NCBI GenBank assembly: GCA_014529385.2
Contig: CM043963.1
Location: 629,501-693,500, forward strand
Length of the DNA: 64,000 nt
From: Adiantum capillus-veneris
Lineage: Eukaryota; Streptophyta; Polypodiopsida; Polypodiales; Pteridaceae
Reading direction: 5' to 3'
Part shown: positions 43,894 to 54,744 of the stretch, piece after piece
Layout: each line of letters starts with the position of its first letter
Numbering within the stretch: position 1 is the first letter of the stretch
Translations under genes and position numbers: made by a program
The notes under the pieces: model-generated
Told to the model about the DNA's origin: nothing
The model's database searches: none
What the model saw: only the letters and a program-made list of their open reading frames with translations

Positions 43894-45484
43894 TGTCATA
43901 ATAATCAATATCTAATTCTCCTTAATGATTTTCTCATGTTAAACTGATCATTTAATATGGGGAAGTGCTAGGGGAGAAAAAGCTAGAATATTGGTTAAGC
44001 TAGCAGACCAGCCACAATAGGGATCCAAAGGAGGGAAAATAGGGATCCAAAGGGGGGGGGGCATTTGCAGAAGAACCATGTGCAACAATGGGCTAAAAAG
44101 ACCCTAAGGTTCAGCCCATTAAGACTTCCAAAATGCTAAGGTTCCAAAATTCAAAGGTTGTGTCCAAAGGTCAACCTTAAGGGAATTGGATGCTTTGTGT
44201 GTGACCAAAAAAGTCTTTGAATATCCCTACATAGGAGGGGGAGAGCCTAGCAAGTAGGGAATGAGAGAGAGGGCCACACACACACACACAAGATCCCTTT
44301 ACACAAAGGGAATGAGGGACACATGTCAGTTCCCTAGGCCATATGCCCACAAGGTGTACCCAATTCCTATTGGATGACCCTTGAAGTGGACCAATGAGAA
44401 TTAGGCTAGAGTAAATTTATCCTAATTAATTTTAAAACACTCAATAAAAAGAACCAATGAAAATTAAGTATCCTGGATGATTATTGGAGAGCCCGTGAAG
44501 GGGTCCAATAGGAATTGAGCAGCTCAATGGGCTACTTAATTCCTATTGGTCAGAATGGGGAAAGGTCCAATGGGGATTTAATTCATTTAAATCAATTAAT
44601 TTTAATTGATTAAGCTCTCACAAAAGGGGAAAGGGGGACACATGTCAGAAGGCTATCACTTATGCTGCTTAATAGCCATTGGCTTGAATGGGGAGCCTGC
44701 AAAAGAAAATAGCAAGAGGGCTCGCCCAAGAAAGAGGGGGGGCTGATTTTTGCAAGGCATTATCACACACACACACACACACTCACACAATCTCATTTGT
44801 GAAGAAAGAGAAGACTATCTCTTCACAAGCTTTAATGGAGAGCTCATCACCTACTCCAAGCTTGTGAGATAGAAGCCTACATCGACACACTCTTGGCTTG
44901 GGATGCAAATCCAACCAAGAGCCAAGCTTCAATGCATGCTCATCTCTCTATCCAGCTAATTACTAAGCTAAAGCTATGCTAATATGAGTGATTATGTGAG
45001 GAGATGTACATCTTTCTCGTAAGATACTCCTTCTTCCTCTCAATCTACTCTCATACCCTGCTAGCTCTCACCATCTTCGAAGGTGTGTGAGGTCTTGGGT
45101 CTGAGAACGGGGATAATTAATTTGTGTTTGCTAAGTGTTTTGCTTAGTGCATGAAGCTTTCATCTTCATTGCACTAGCTAGTCTTGAAGGAACACAAAGA
45201 ATTGTATTGTACAATGTCTCTCTTGATGGGAGAAACCATAATACAAAGCCTTTTGGAGGGGGGACCGGCTCCATGCAAATCCGGTCCTCAACTGTTGTCA
45301 ATAGCTTAATTTCTCTCTCTTTTGAAAGTATTGTTGATGCTATTTAACTAGGTGTTATGCTTTTTGTTGCTCTTTCCACCCAAGCACTCTTGTAATTCTC
45401 TTTAGGAATCTATTCTAATGAAATGCCCACTATGTTCATGCTAATTTTCGCTACACACAAGTTTTTAGGCCATTAAATGTTACA
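43894..45484 (+). repeat. Full 3' LTR of the chromovirus
   Basis: 1,591 bp from TGTCATAA to TGTTACA. The 5' edge is inferred from the purine tract and the TG. It contains two AC microsatellites (44,274-44,291 and 44,763-44,782) and a cluster of CCAAT boxes. Its last 647 bp are the part found twice at the left end. Confidence 0.75.
44369..44692. promoter_or_regulatory. Cluster of eight CCAAT/ATTGG boxes in the LTR U3
   Basis: CCAAT or its complement occurs near 44,369, 44,392, 44,453, 44,482, 44,505, 44,544, 44,569 and 44,688, far more often than in neighbouring sequence. Established knowledge: CCAAT boxes bind NF-Y. A promoter role is inference. Confidence 0.5.
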
Positions 45485-45489
45485 CTTGT

Positions 45490-45639
45490 GGTTGAGAATG
45501 AGAATCTCAAGAGGACATTTGAGATGCAAACAACACGTTTGGTGCAACTTGAAGAGGAAGTCAAGGAATGTAAATGCTCTCTTGTGGACTTGAATGCTTT
45601 GAAGGAGCACATTAGCAAAGTAGAGCATGACCATGTATT
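45490..45639 (+). pseudogene. LINE-like ORF1 coiled-coil, part 2
   Basis: It continues the frame of 36,770-36,889: VENENLKRTFEMQ, LVQLEEEVKECKC and LKEHISKVEHDHV, strongly heptad-like. It is interrupted at 45,639 by the solo LTR. Removing that insertion and one GTATT lets the frame continue with LKEEKFD. Confidence 0.6.
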
Positions 45640-46471
45640 TGTTAAGTATGGAGCCTGATTTACCCTTGTAATTTTCTGTGGTAAAAGCGCACATTTGTAA
45701 GGCCCCCATTATGAGGAGAATCCATCGTGCGTGAAGGAAAATCACTCACCGGAAACCAAAATTTTCACGGACAAGAATCAGGGGCAACTTTAAAGGCCTC
45801 GGGGGAAGAGGCCCCTGAGACTTTTTTTTTTCCGGAATATTCTTTTTTGCCGGAATATTATGGCCGGGCGGCGGCCGGAAAGTGGTCGGAAAACAACTGG
45901 TCGGTTGGCCGGTGGCCGGTAGTCAATGGTCGATGGCCGGTGGTCGGAAGTCAATGGCCGGTAGCCGGTGGTCGGAAGTCAATGGCCGGTAGCCGAATTC
46001 AATGGCCGGTGGCCGAATTCAAAAGCGGACTTGTCTTCTCAAGGGCGGCCACACATGGGCGGATTGGAGGGTCCGATTTGGACTTATTCGCACAAGGGCG
46101 GCTACACATGGCTGTCTCTCATAAGAGAGGGCAGCCCTTTTGGCCTATAAAAGGAGGCCATTTCTACACACATTTCATAGTGTGTGAAGTTGATGCAACA
46201 AGGTGAGTGTGAGGTGGTGAGAGTGAAGCAAGGCGGGAGCTCCATTAAGGGTAAAATCCCTTTGTAAATTACTTCTTGTTTTGAAGTACTAAAGCCATTG
46301 AGTGGCTGCTTTCCCGTGGACGTAGGCCACATTGGGTGAACCACGTATATCGTGTGTACTCTCTCTCTCTCTCTCTCTCTCTCTACTCTATAATCTCGTG
46401 TATGTAAATCTGTCTCTCTCCATTAAGTAATCTACTCAATTATCTATTTAGCTACGTCTTATTTCCTAACA
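45640..46471 (+). mobile_element. Solo LTR of the 12,529 copia family
   Basis: 832 bp, TGTTAAGTATGG...TTTCCTAACA, flanked by GTATT (45,635-45,639 and 46,472-46,476). It is homologous along its whole length to 15,709-16,462 and longer because of extra GGCCGG-rich units at 45,900-46,020. A single LTR with matching target duplications is the classic product of LTR-LTR recombination. The frame at its start that reads MREGKSLTGN is shared by all copies but is not a gene. Confidence 0.95.
46145..46153 (+). promoter_or_regulatory. TATA box in the solo LTR
   Basis: CTATAAAAG, conserved with the two LTRs at 12,529-16,462. It could still drive transcription toward the LINE remains to its right. Confidence 0.55.
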
Positions 46472-46476
46472 GTATT

Positions 46477-47100
46477 GAAAGAGGAGAAATTTGACACCAT
46501 GAGCTGGGATGTATGCAACATGAATCATGTATGCACAAACAAGTCTTGGGCGTGGTTCCTAATTCCTCACTCATGCAAGCTATGGTTCAAACAAAGAATG
46601 TTGAGAATGTGGATGTGGAGGAGTTGAAGTAACGGGAGCGACATTCCAAGAACATTGTTATTCCTGGAATTTCCAAAGAGAAGTTAGAGACACCTTCTTC
46701 TCTTGCCATTGTTATCAAATATTTCTTCAAAACATCCCACTTTGGCATGTCCGGAGTTATGGTCTATGGAGCACATATAGTGGGGAAGCAAGGAGCTCCT
46801 CGCTCGGGAAACAACCAATTGTATGCACCATGCCGGATGAGACCAAACAAAAGATTATCCTTGATAACAGTTGAATCTATTTTGAGAGATAAAAAATGTT
46901 TTCTATGTGACGATTGCACTATTAAGGAACAAAATATGCATCGCAAGGCATATGATGAAAAGAATAAGAAAAACAACGAGATATATCATGAAGAAAATGT
47001 GCCCAAGGAGGAGGCAAGCCCCTCGAGAAAATAGGGATGCGTGACCTATGAGACCGAGTTACCATTGAGAATATGCTTTTGGAATTGTAATGGATTTCAT
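46477..47100 (+). pseudogene. LINE-like ORF1 end and start of endonuclease
   Basis: After the solo LTR the frame goes on briefly, then shifts. A later open stretch (46,747-47,034) has CRMRPNKRL...CFLCDDCTI, with two Cys pairs that could bind zinc, and ends in a Lys/Glu-rich tail. At about 47,076 the sequence LRICFWNCNG resembles the first block of an AP-type LINE endonuclease (WNxNG). The fold-back element at 47,103 interrupts it there. Confidence 0.5.
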
Positions 47101-47102
47101 TA

Positions 47103-47544
47103 GGCAAAATTTGGACTCACAAAGGGGCCCTTTAAGGAGTTTGACTTTACCTCTCTCTATCAAAACGGGCGCATGGATAAATTTTTGCAAACAAACTCCA
47201 AAGTTGGCGGAGGTTTGACAGTTAGAATGTCCTCTTCAAGCTCTATCTACTGATATATAGCATGCCATGAGATTCCTCATATTTTAGAAGATTCTTTTTT
47301 GTATTCACTTAGATTTCGACAGAGTTGTCACATCATAGGTGAATCAAAAAAAGAATCTTCTAAAATATGAGGAATCTCATGGCGTGCTATATATCAGTAG
47401 ATAGAGCTTGAAGAGGACATTCTAACTGTCAAACTTCCGCCAACTTTGGAGTTTGTTTGCAAAAATTTATCCATGCGCCCATTTTGGTAGAGAGAGGTAA
47501 AGTCAAACTCCTTAAAGGGCCCCTTTGTGAGTCCAAATTTCGCC
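47103..47544. mobile_element. 442-bp fold-back / MITE-type element
   Basis: Two inverted arms of about 206 bp (47,103-47,309 and 47,339-47,544) surround a loop of about 29 bp, with very few mismatches. The ends are GGCAAAATTTGG / CCAAATTTCGCC and TA flanks both sides (47,101-47,102 and 47,545-47,546). It has no coding capacity. TA duplications suit Tc1/mariner-related MITEs, but the terminal bases are not a Stowaway consensus I know. Confidence 0.85.
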
Positions 47545-47546
47545 TA

Positions 47547-48507
47547 ATGGGCCATGGAATGCGGGAGCTGGCATTGATGAACTAACAAGAAAAGCTGATG
47601 TTGTACTTCTTGTTGAAACTTGGGAGCATGATACACAAAGGATTAACAGCTTAGAGGATTTCAATGTACATTCATTGATGTGGTCAAAGAATCTCAAGCA
47701 ATGAAGAGGGAAAGGAGCGGTAGCATGTATGGTTAAGAAAGAATTGAAAGATTTTGTATCAATTGTGAAAGATGACAAGTACAAACGTTATGTATGGCTG
47801 AAAATTATGACACCAAAAAGAGTGCCCATTTTTGTAGCCGGTTGCTACATTCCTTATCATGATTCCCCCTTTTATGCTTGCATGGATAGAGATCAGACAT
47901 TTTTTTATTTAGAAGAGGACATTGCTTATTTTAAAGGCGAAGGTGATTTTATTGTATTTGGGGATATGGATGCTCGCACAAAAACAATGCAACATGATAC
48001 TCAACAATTTGATATGCAATACATTTGAAGGGACATGGAGGAAGTTCACTTGTATGATCGTACTTCAATGGATGAGAAAGAGCCAGATCACTATGGAAAG
48101 TTACTTTTACACATGTGTAATATCACGGGTATGCTCATTGCCATTGATGTATCTTTGTGGAGTGGAACCAATGGATTTATATGTAGGAAACATAATGGGG
48201 ACAATGTGAATGACTATATACTACTCTTAGAAGCCATCATGTATAAAGAGTTTTATGTTTGGCCAATGGACCCCAGAATCTGACCATCGGACCTTATGTA
48301 TTGACCTTTCATGTGGAGAAGCAACTAAGCATGGTAATCTTAGCCAAAGGAAAGAGAAATTATCATTATGTATCGATTTCAAACGGGCACCAATGTACAT
48401 TGAAGTGGTTGAGCAAAAGTTATGGATGACAAAGCTTCAATATGACACACCATTGGAAACTAAATGGGAATCTTTCAAGAACATGACACATTCTTCCATG
48501 TTATAGT
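47547..48507 (+). pseudogene. LINE endonuclease (AP-like, EEP superfamily)
   Basis: The plus-strand frame shows LTRKADVVLLVETW (metal-binding Glu block, ~47,590), RGKGAVACMVKK, then IFVAGCYIPYH, FIVFGDMDAR (47,951-47,977, the GDxNxR motif) and SDHRTLCIDL with the S-D-H motif at 48,279-48,287. This order is diagnostic of exonuclease-endonuclease-phosphatase family endonucleases of non-LTR retrotransposons, which nick target DNA for priming. There is a stop at 47,704 and frame shifts near 48,030 and 48,260. No reverse transcriptase follows before 49,600. Confidence 0.75.
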
Positions 48508-49602
48508 CAGGTTGTTCACACAACTCACAATTTTTTATAAATTCCTAGCAAAGTATTGTGTGGTTATATAAGATAGAATTGACCTAGTTTCACTTGTCAA
48601 GTAGTTCCCGCATTTGCGCCTAAACATGAAGACATTGATAACGAACAAATAAGAGAGGCCTTAAGGGGACAAACAAGCTTTGAAAGTATCTTTTTTTCAC
48701 TTAGTGAAAATTTCTCTTTTATTTTTATTTTAAATACATAGTTGGGATTTTATCAATTTAACTAGTTTATGCAATGTGTGCCATCAGTCGCTTTCTATTG
48801 ATATCTTATGTTCATTTGCAAGTTTCAAAATAAGAAGGGGCCTCCATGGGAGGGGATAATTCTAAGACAAGACATGATGCTATTGATTTGATTGAAATAT
48901 TCTCACGATCGCACACAAGGAGAGAGGGGGTAATGCTAACTTTACCTCTTTGAGGTGAAATTATTTGAGGGGACGGGGGTAGCTTAAAAATAGTTACACT
49001 GAAGGATACAAATTTGGACCATCCACTTTGTGATTCTAGCTTGATATCCCTTTGTTCAAATTATTGTATGGTGGGTACAAGTGAGATTATCCCCCATGAT
49101 CAATTGCAGCATGTATGTGGCTACAAGTGAGATTATTACCCCATCAACATGCCTATATGTCGGTAGATGCCCATTCTTATCATTGTTTTTACCATTGTCT
49201 TGTCCATATTTGTAGCTATTTTTGTGGATATGATTTTTCTGTCATGCCATATTTATTTGTTCCTTCAAGTGACAATGATCACTAATTTGCACTAATGTTC
49301 TTGCCTTGAAAAAGAACTTTGTTGTAATCATCATGTTAAATGATGACACTAACCAACCAATTCATCTAAGGAGCTTGATAAGAGAAATTTCCAATCTTGT
49401 AGGGTTTAGAAATATCAAACTTGTGGATGGATGAACATTATTAAGGTAACAATTAATTCCTTAAGGAAGACTCATGGGTCATTAAAGTATGATTGCTATA
49501 GGAAGACAGAAGAAATAAATACTAAAGCCATCTGAGCAAGTAATTCCATGCATTATACACATATGATCAATGCACCAATGACATGGTGATGGATGTGGAG
49601 GA
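48508..49602. other. No gene seen
   Basis: AT-rich sequence after the endonuclease relic. It may be unreadable LINE sequence. It ends at the GGAGA target site of the copia element. Confidence 0.4.
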
Positions 49603-49607
49603 GGAGA

Positions 49608-49834
49608 TGTTGGAATTAGGGTTGCAGAGAAACACACACAGCTTGGAGAAGACGAAGGAAGCTCCAGGCACACAATAGAGAGTGTGTTACTTAGTGTGCT
49701 ATGGAAAGATAGATAGCCCTAGAGTGATGGGAGTATATACAATGCACGGGGGAAAAAACCTCCTAAAGAGGGAAAAAATGCCCCGGCGGTCCTAGTGTGT
49801 TCACACACATCACTACCACATGTATATGGTAACA
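49608..49834 (-). repeat. 3' LTR of full-length copia
   Basis: 227 bp, TGTTGGAA...GGTAACA. A purine tract (complement of 49,835-49,846) adjoins it. Confidence 0.95.
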
Positions 49835-49909
49835 AATCCCCCCTAGAGTGATGCGGTGAACGAGAGCTGGCACATGAGTAAAGGGAAGTGCCATGCCCTG
49901 AGGACAGGA

Positions 49910-52480
49910 TCAGTCCACAAAGGGGAGTAAGCCCAAAGCTTCAAGCTTCTCACAAGACAATGCCTTTGTGAAAAGATCTGCAAGGTTGTCCTGTGTTGGC
50001 ACATAAGCCAAGCTGATCTCTCCTGCTGAGAGCCTCTCCCTGACATAGTGGTAATGCACCTCAATGTGCTTTGTGCGAGCATGAAAAACTGGGTTCCTCG
50101 CAACTACCAATGCGCTCTGACTGTCAGTGTAGATAGTGTTGGCAGTGTCCTGTCCAACACCCAAATCAGCCATAAGACGTCTGAGCCATACACACTCAAC
50201 CGTAGCTGTGAAGACTGCCCTGTACTCAGCCTCACAACTCAAAGTGGCCACAGTAGGTTGCTTCTTGCTCAACCATGATATACATGAATTGTCAAGCATG
50301 AAACAAAAACCACTTGTGGACACTCGCGTGTCAAAACGACCATCCCAATCTGAGTCCGAAAAAGCATGTGAGTCTGGCGGCAATGATCCCCTCTTGGGAT
50401 AAAACAAGCTAAGATGTAAAGTGCCACTAAGGTAGCGGAAAATCCTCTTGACAGCCTGCCAATGCTTAGACCCTGGGCTATGCATAAATCTGCTGACCTG
50501 TGAGACTACAAACTGAATATCCGGCCTCGTGTTGCATACATAAATGAGGCAGCCAATAGCAGTTTGGTAAAGAGTGACATCAGCAGGATCACCAACATCA
50601 TGTAGACTCAACTTCAAACCTATTTCCATGGGAGTGGCAATAGGTTTGCAATCCTCAAGTCCAAACTTACATAGCAATGTCTCTATGTAACTTTTCAAAC
50701 ACAAGGCAATACCACCATCACACTGCTTAAACTGTATACCCAAGTAATGATGCAACAACCCCAAATCTTTCATCTTGAAAGTAGCATTCAAATCAGCCTT
50801 AAATTCAGCAATATGTCTCTCATTTGGTCCAGTGATCAAAAAATCATCAACATAAAGAACCACAATGAGAAATACATCACCCTCATGCTTTACATACAAT
50901 GTGCTTTCTGTTGGACTGTTACGAAAGCCTTGTTTGACCAAATGAGTGTCAGCTTTCTCATACCAAGCACGAGGAGATTGCTTCAACCCATACAAAGCCT
51001 TGTTACATTTGCACACTTTGTCTTCTTGTCCTTTTATGACAAAACCGCGAGGCTGCGTTACATAAACTTCCTCAAATATGTCACCATTCAAGAAAGCAGT
51101 AACAATGTCTGATTGATGTACATCCCAACCAAAATGGGCTGCCAATGCACAAACAAAACACACAGTAGTCATACGACAAGTGGGAGCAAAAGTCTCTTCA
51201 TAATCTATGCCTTTTTGCTATGCATAACCCTTTGCAACAAGTCGAGCCTTATGGCGACCGATCTCACCATCCGGCTTGCGTTTCAACTTGTAAACCCACT
51301 TCGTACCAATGGCCTTTTTGCCAGGAGGCAAATCACATAAAGTCCATGTGTCATTTTTTATAAGTGCATCATATTCTGATTGCATGGCAGCCATCCAATT
51401 TTCTGAATTCTGTGCTTCATCAAAAGACAGAGGCTCCTCAACATCATGTAAACTAGACACAGCCAAAGCATAACAATCTGATGCATAAGATGCATGGCGA
51501 GAGCCTGAACGAGTACGACTAGACAAAGGTGCATCCAATTTACTATCACGCAAAGTGTGCACCAGCCATTTTGGCATACCTCTAGCCTGCTCATTTTCAG
51601 CCCTTTCCTCATCAAGTACATCATGTACATCTGCATCAGTAATAGGCTGATCTAAAACATTTTCAGAAACCCCTATAGTCTGTACATTTGCCTCATTGGA
51701 ACTTACATTCGTATTTCCACCACTGAAAAGAGGCAACAAAGTGTCATAAATGTCCTGTGAGCTTACAATACTGTCTCTAGTACATGACAGCAAGGGCTGA
51801 ACAGAATCTTCCACAAACACTACATCCCGAGAAACCAGAATAAGTTTTGTTTGCGGATGATACAACCTGTAACCTTTGCTTTCAACACTATAACCAACAA
51901 AAATACATTTGACAGCCTTATCATCCAATTTTCTGCGCTGCACTTGTGGCACCAAAGCATATGCCAAACAACCAAAAAAACGCATCTGCTCAATAGAAGG
52001 CTTTCTATCATGCCATGCTTCATATGGAGTAATAGACTGCAAAGCTTTCGTAGGACACGTGTTAAGTACATAAGTGGCACACATGATGGCCTCAAGCCAA
52101 AAAGAATGCGGCAAAGCTTGACTTTTGACCATACATCGTGCCATTTCTGTAAGTGACCTATTTTTCCTCTCAGCAACACCATTTTGCTGAGGTGTATAAG
52201 GCATTGTACATTGGTGTTTTATCCCACGACTAGCCAGAAATGCATTAAATTCATGAGACATATACTCCCCCCTCGATCGGAACGGAGGGTGCCCATAGTA
52301 CATTTCGAGACATTTTCAGCCATAGCTAGAAATTGTTTGAAGCACATAAAAACTTCAGACTTCGCTTTAAGCGGAAATACCCATGCATGCCTGGAGTAAT
52401 CATCAATGAAAGTCACGAAGTACAGGTAATTGCCCAAGGACGGAGTTTGCATGGGCCCACAAACATCACTATGAACAAGC
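49910..52480 (-). pseudogene. Copia pol: integrase to RNase H
   Basis: On the minus strand the integrase core shows LVHSDVCGP, FIDDYSRHAW, LRSDRGG and PYTPQQNGVAERKN, so D, D and E are present. A frame shift falls near 52,275, inside the second Asp block. Then come SFWLEAIMCATYVLN, the linker, and the RT up to RLVAKGYA. There TAG at 51,218-51,220 replaces the usual Gln codon. The last frame, 51,172-49,910, is 420 codons long and intact: DIVTAFLNGD, YVDDFLIT, SDSDWDG, CEAEYRAV and TKHIEVHYHYVRERL. Established knowledge: RT and RNase H make the cDNA and integrase inserts it. Only the RT/RNase H part could give a long product. Confidence 0.9.
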
Positions 52481-54182
52481 TGCAACCTTCATGTGGCCCG
52501 AAATGAACCATCCTTTGGAAACTTAGAACGCTGCATCTTACCCAAAATACAGCCTTCACAAACATGTTTGACAGGTGCTTCAAGAGGCGGCAAAGAAGCA
52601 ACCATATCAGATTTTTGCAAATGCAGCAAACTGGCAAAATTCAGATGACCAAAACGTGCATGCCAAAGTTTTGCATCTGAAATAGCCCTTCAATCTGCAA
52701 CAACATTTGCAAAAATTTTTCCACACTTGTCATACAAAGTGAGCTTATATAACCCACGGCACAAAAGGCCAGATGCAACAATTTCATCACCAAAACTGAG
52801 ATCATGAATTGTACATCTGTCATCCACAAATTTGACTACAAGTCCAAGTCTAGCAAGTGCGGATAGAGACAAGAGATTCTTCCTGATCCCAGGTACATAA
52901 AGTGCATCAACAAGTGTGAAGGAACTGCCATTAGCAGCAGTGAGCACAATCTTTCCAACTCCCTGAACTGGATAAGAGGTGTTGTTGGCACAAGTGATTG
53001 AATTACCATGAGGGACAGACTTGAGAGAGGTAAACAATTCACGATGTGAGGTAATGTGCTTTGTAGCACCACTATCGAAATACCACACATGTGAATCTGA
53101 AGCAACTGACAAGCATGAATCATGGACAACAAGATTGTAAGTGCACTCTACGCTAAAAGCCCATTCTGCATCAACATCAGCATTACAGTCTCCTTTCACA
53201 GAAGACTCAACAATGGCTGCATTTGTAGTGGAACCAGCATTTGCAGTGGAACCACCCTCTTTCTTCTTAGCCTCTTTGTCCTTCAACTTAGCACACGACT
53301 TGATCAAGTGATCATTGGCTTTACAATAATGGCAGCACATCTTCTTTTTTCCCTTATCACCAGATTGCCAGACGAAGTACTGCCAGCATAAGCATTAGGA
53401 ACAGAATTTTTGCCACTCGTAGCAGAACCATAAGAAGTGGCTGCATTATTGTTACCACCCTTTCTTTGAGAAGCAATAACAGCCTGTTCAACTGCACGCT
53501 GTCTAGTCGTGTTTTTTCTGGACAGTGACTCTTGCAACAACAATGTGCATAATGCATCAAACTTGACAACTTTTGGATTTCATTGGGTCATCAGTCTCCA
53601 AGTACTAGCAAAAGTCTGGTAGGAATCTGGTAAGGCATCAAGAACAGTCTGCACAAGGGAACTGTCTGAAATGACTTCACCTGCAGAAATAAGCTGCTCA
53701 TTGATATCCTTGACACTAGCAAGGAAAGTGTCCATATCATCTTCCTCATGCATAATCTTCGACTCCAGCTCTTTACGCAGCAAAGCAATTTTAGCCTCAT
53801 TGCGGCTTGCATAAAGACCTGCTAAAATATCCCAAGCCTGTTTTGCAGATTTTGCTGAACGGATGTGAGGAACAATGGTGCGCTTCACAGACAACGCAAT
53901 CAATGCATGAGCCTGCGCATCCTTAACATCCCAACGAGCTTGTTCTGCCATAGGCAAAACAACTCTAACAGCTGCAATCCTTGCAACAAGACCTGCAGCA
54001 TCCTCAACATCGCCTACATCCTCAGAACTAGGACGTACATCAATGCCGTGCACAATGTTCCACACACCATTTGACACAAGAACATGTTGCATCATATAAG
54101 CCCACATAGGGTAGTTGTCCCCATCCAACCTGTCCTCAGCAGCAAACATCTTGAACACATCTGTGTTGTTGTTGTCAACCAT
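52481..54182 (-). pseudogene. Copia gag, protease and pre-integrase
   Basis: It starts at the ATG whose complement is 54,180-54,182 (MVDNNNTDVFKMF). The gag core YPMWAYMMQHVLVSNGVWNIV is followed by ALIALSVKRTIVPHI and FLASVKDINEQLI. TGA at 53,580-53,582 ends it after residue 200, where the relative at 5,012 has a sense codon. A 1-nt loss near 53,370 shifts the frame before the knuckle CHYCKANDHLIKSC. Protease WYFDSGATKHIT lies near 53,080. Pre-integrase follows, with TGA at 52,690-52,692 and another TGA at 52,489-52,491. Four lesions in about 1.7 kb, in an element whose LTRs are only slightly diverged. Confidence 0.9.
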
Positions 54183-54498
54183 GGTAAATGCTACACTTGA
54201 TGTGAAAACTGCCCGAAAATAGGATAAATGGAGCGGGTACAACCTGTGCTATATAGCACAAACCGTAGAAGACTATAAGGCACCTGTTATGTAGAAAACG
54301 GCACTGACAGAAATTCTGCACAAAATGACGAAATAGCCTGTGCAGTACTTCCTGTAGTGGAAACGGAGGCCGAAATGAGCCCAAATCAAAATTCTGATTA
54401 GTCGACCTGCGAACGCTCGCCAAAGCTCACTGAAATCGGAGAAAGTGAGCAGGCGTGTGCTAGAGCAGCTGGCGACTAAGCCCGGGAGGACATGACCT

Positions 54499-54510
54499 GC
54501 TCTGATACCA
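54499..54510 (-). other. Primer-binding site of full-length copia
   Basis: The minus strand reads TGGTATCAGAGC, exact initiator-Met consensus, two bases from the 5' LTR. Confidence 0.95.
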
Positions 54511-54512
54511 AT

Positions 54513-54739
54513 TGTTGGAATTAGGGTTGAAGAGAAACACACACAGCTTGGAGAAGACGAAGGAATCTCAAGGCACACAATAGAGAGTGTGTTACTTAGT
54601 GTGCTATGGAAAGATAGATAGCCCTAGAGTGATGGGCGTATATACAATGCACGGGTGAAAAAACCTCCTAAAGAGGGAAAAAATGCCCCGACGGTCCTAG
54701 TGTGTTCACACACATCACTACCACATGTATATGGTAACA
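54513..54739 (-). repeat. 5' LTR of full-length copia
   Basis: 227 bp. Partner of 49,608-49,834. Confidence 0.95.
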
Positions 54740-54744
54740 GGAGA

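Larger units (their letters stand above)
36890..45484 (+). mobile_element. Ty3/gypsy chromovirus with palindromic left end
   Basis: Target duplication CTTGT (36,885-36,889 and 45,485-45,489) abuts both ends, and the host frame is continuous across it. The order is: inverted partial LTR (36,890-37,523), direct partial LTR (37,527-38,171), PBS, gag, pol with chromodomain, polypurine tract, full LTR (43,894-45,484, 1,591 bp). The left outer end starts TGTAACATTT, the exact complement of the LTR 3' end, instead of the normal LTR start TGTCATAA. The left side thus lacks U3 and its promoter. Six coding lesions (listed under gag and pol) also disable it. Confidence 0.9.
49608..54739 (-). mobile_element. 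Ty1/copia retrotransposon, structurally full length
   Basis: 227-bp LTRs lie at 49,608-49,834 and 54,513-54,739 (about six differences), with target duplication GGAGA at 49,603-49,607 and 54,740-54,744. PBS, gag, protease, integrase, RT, RNase H and a polypurine tract are all in order on the minus strand. It is the same family as the deleted copy at 5,012, whose lesions it helps to define. At least four in-frame stops and two frame shifts make it inactive despite the complete structure. Confidence 0.95.
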
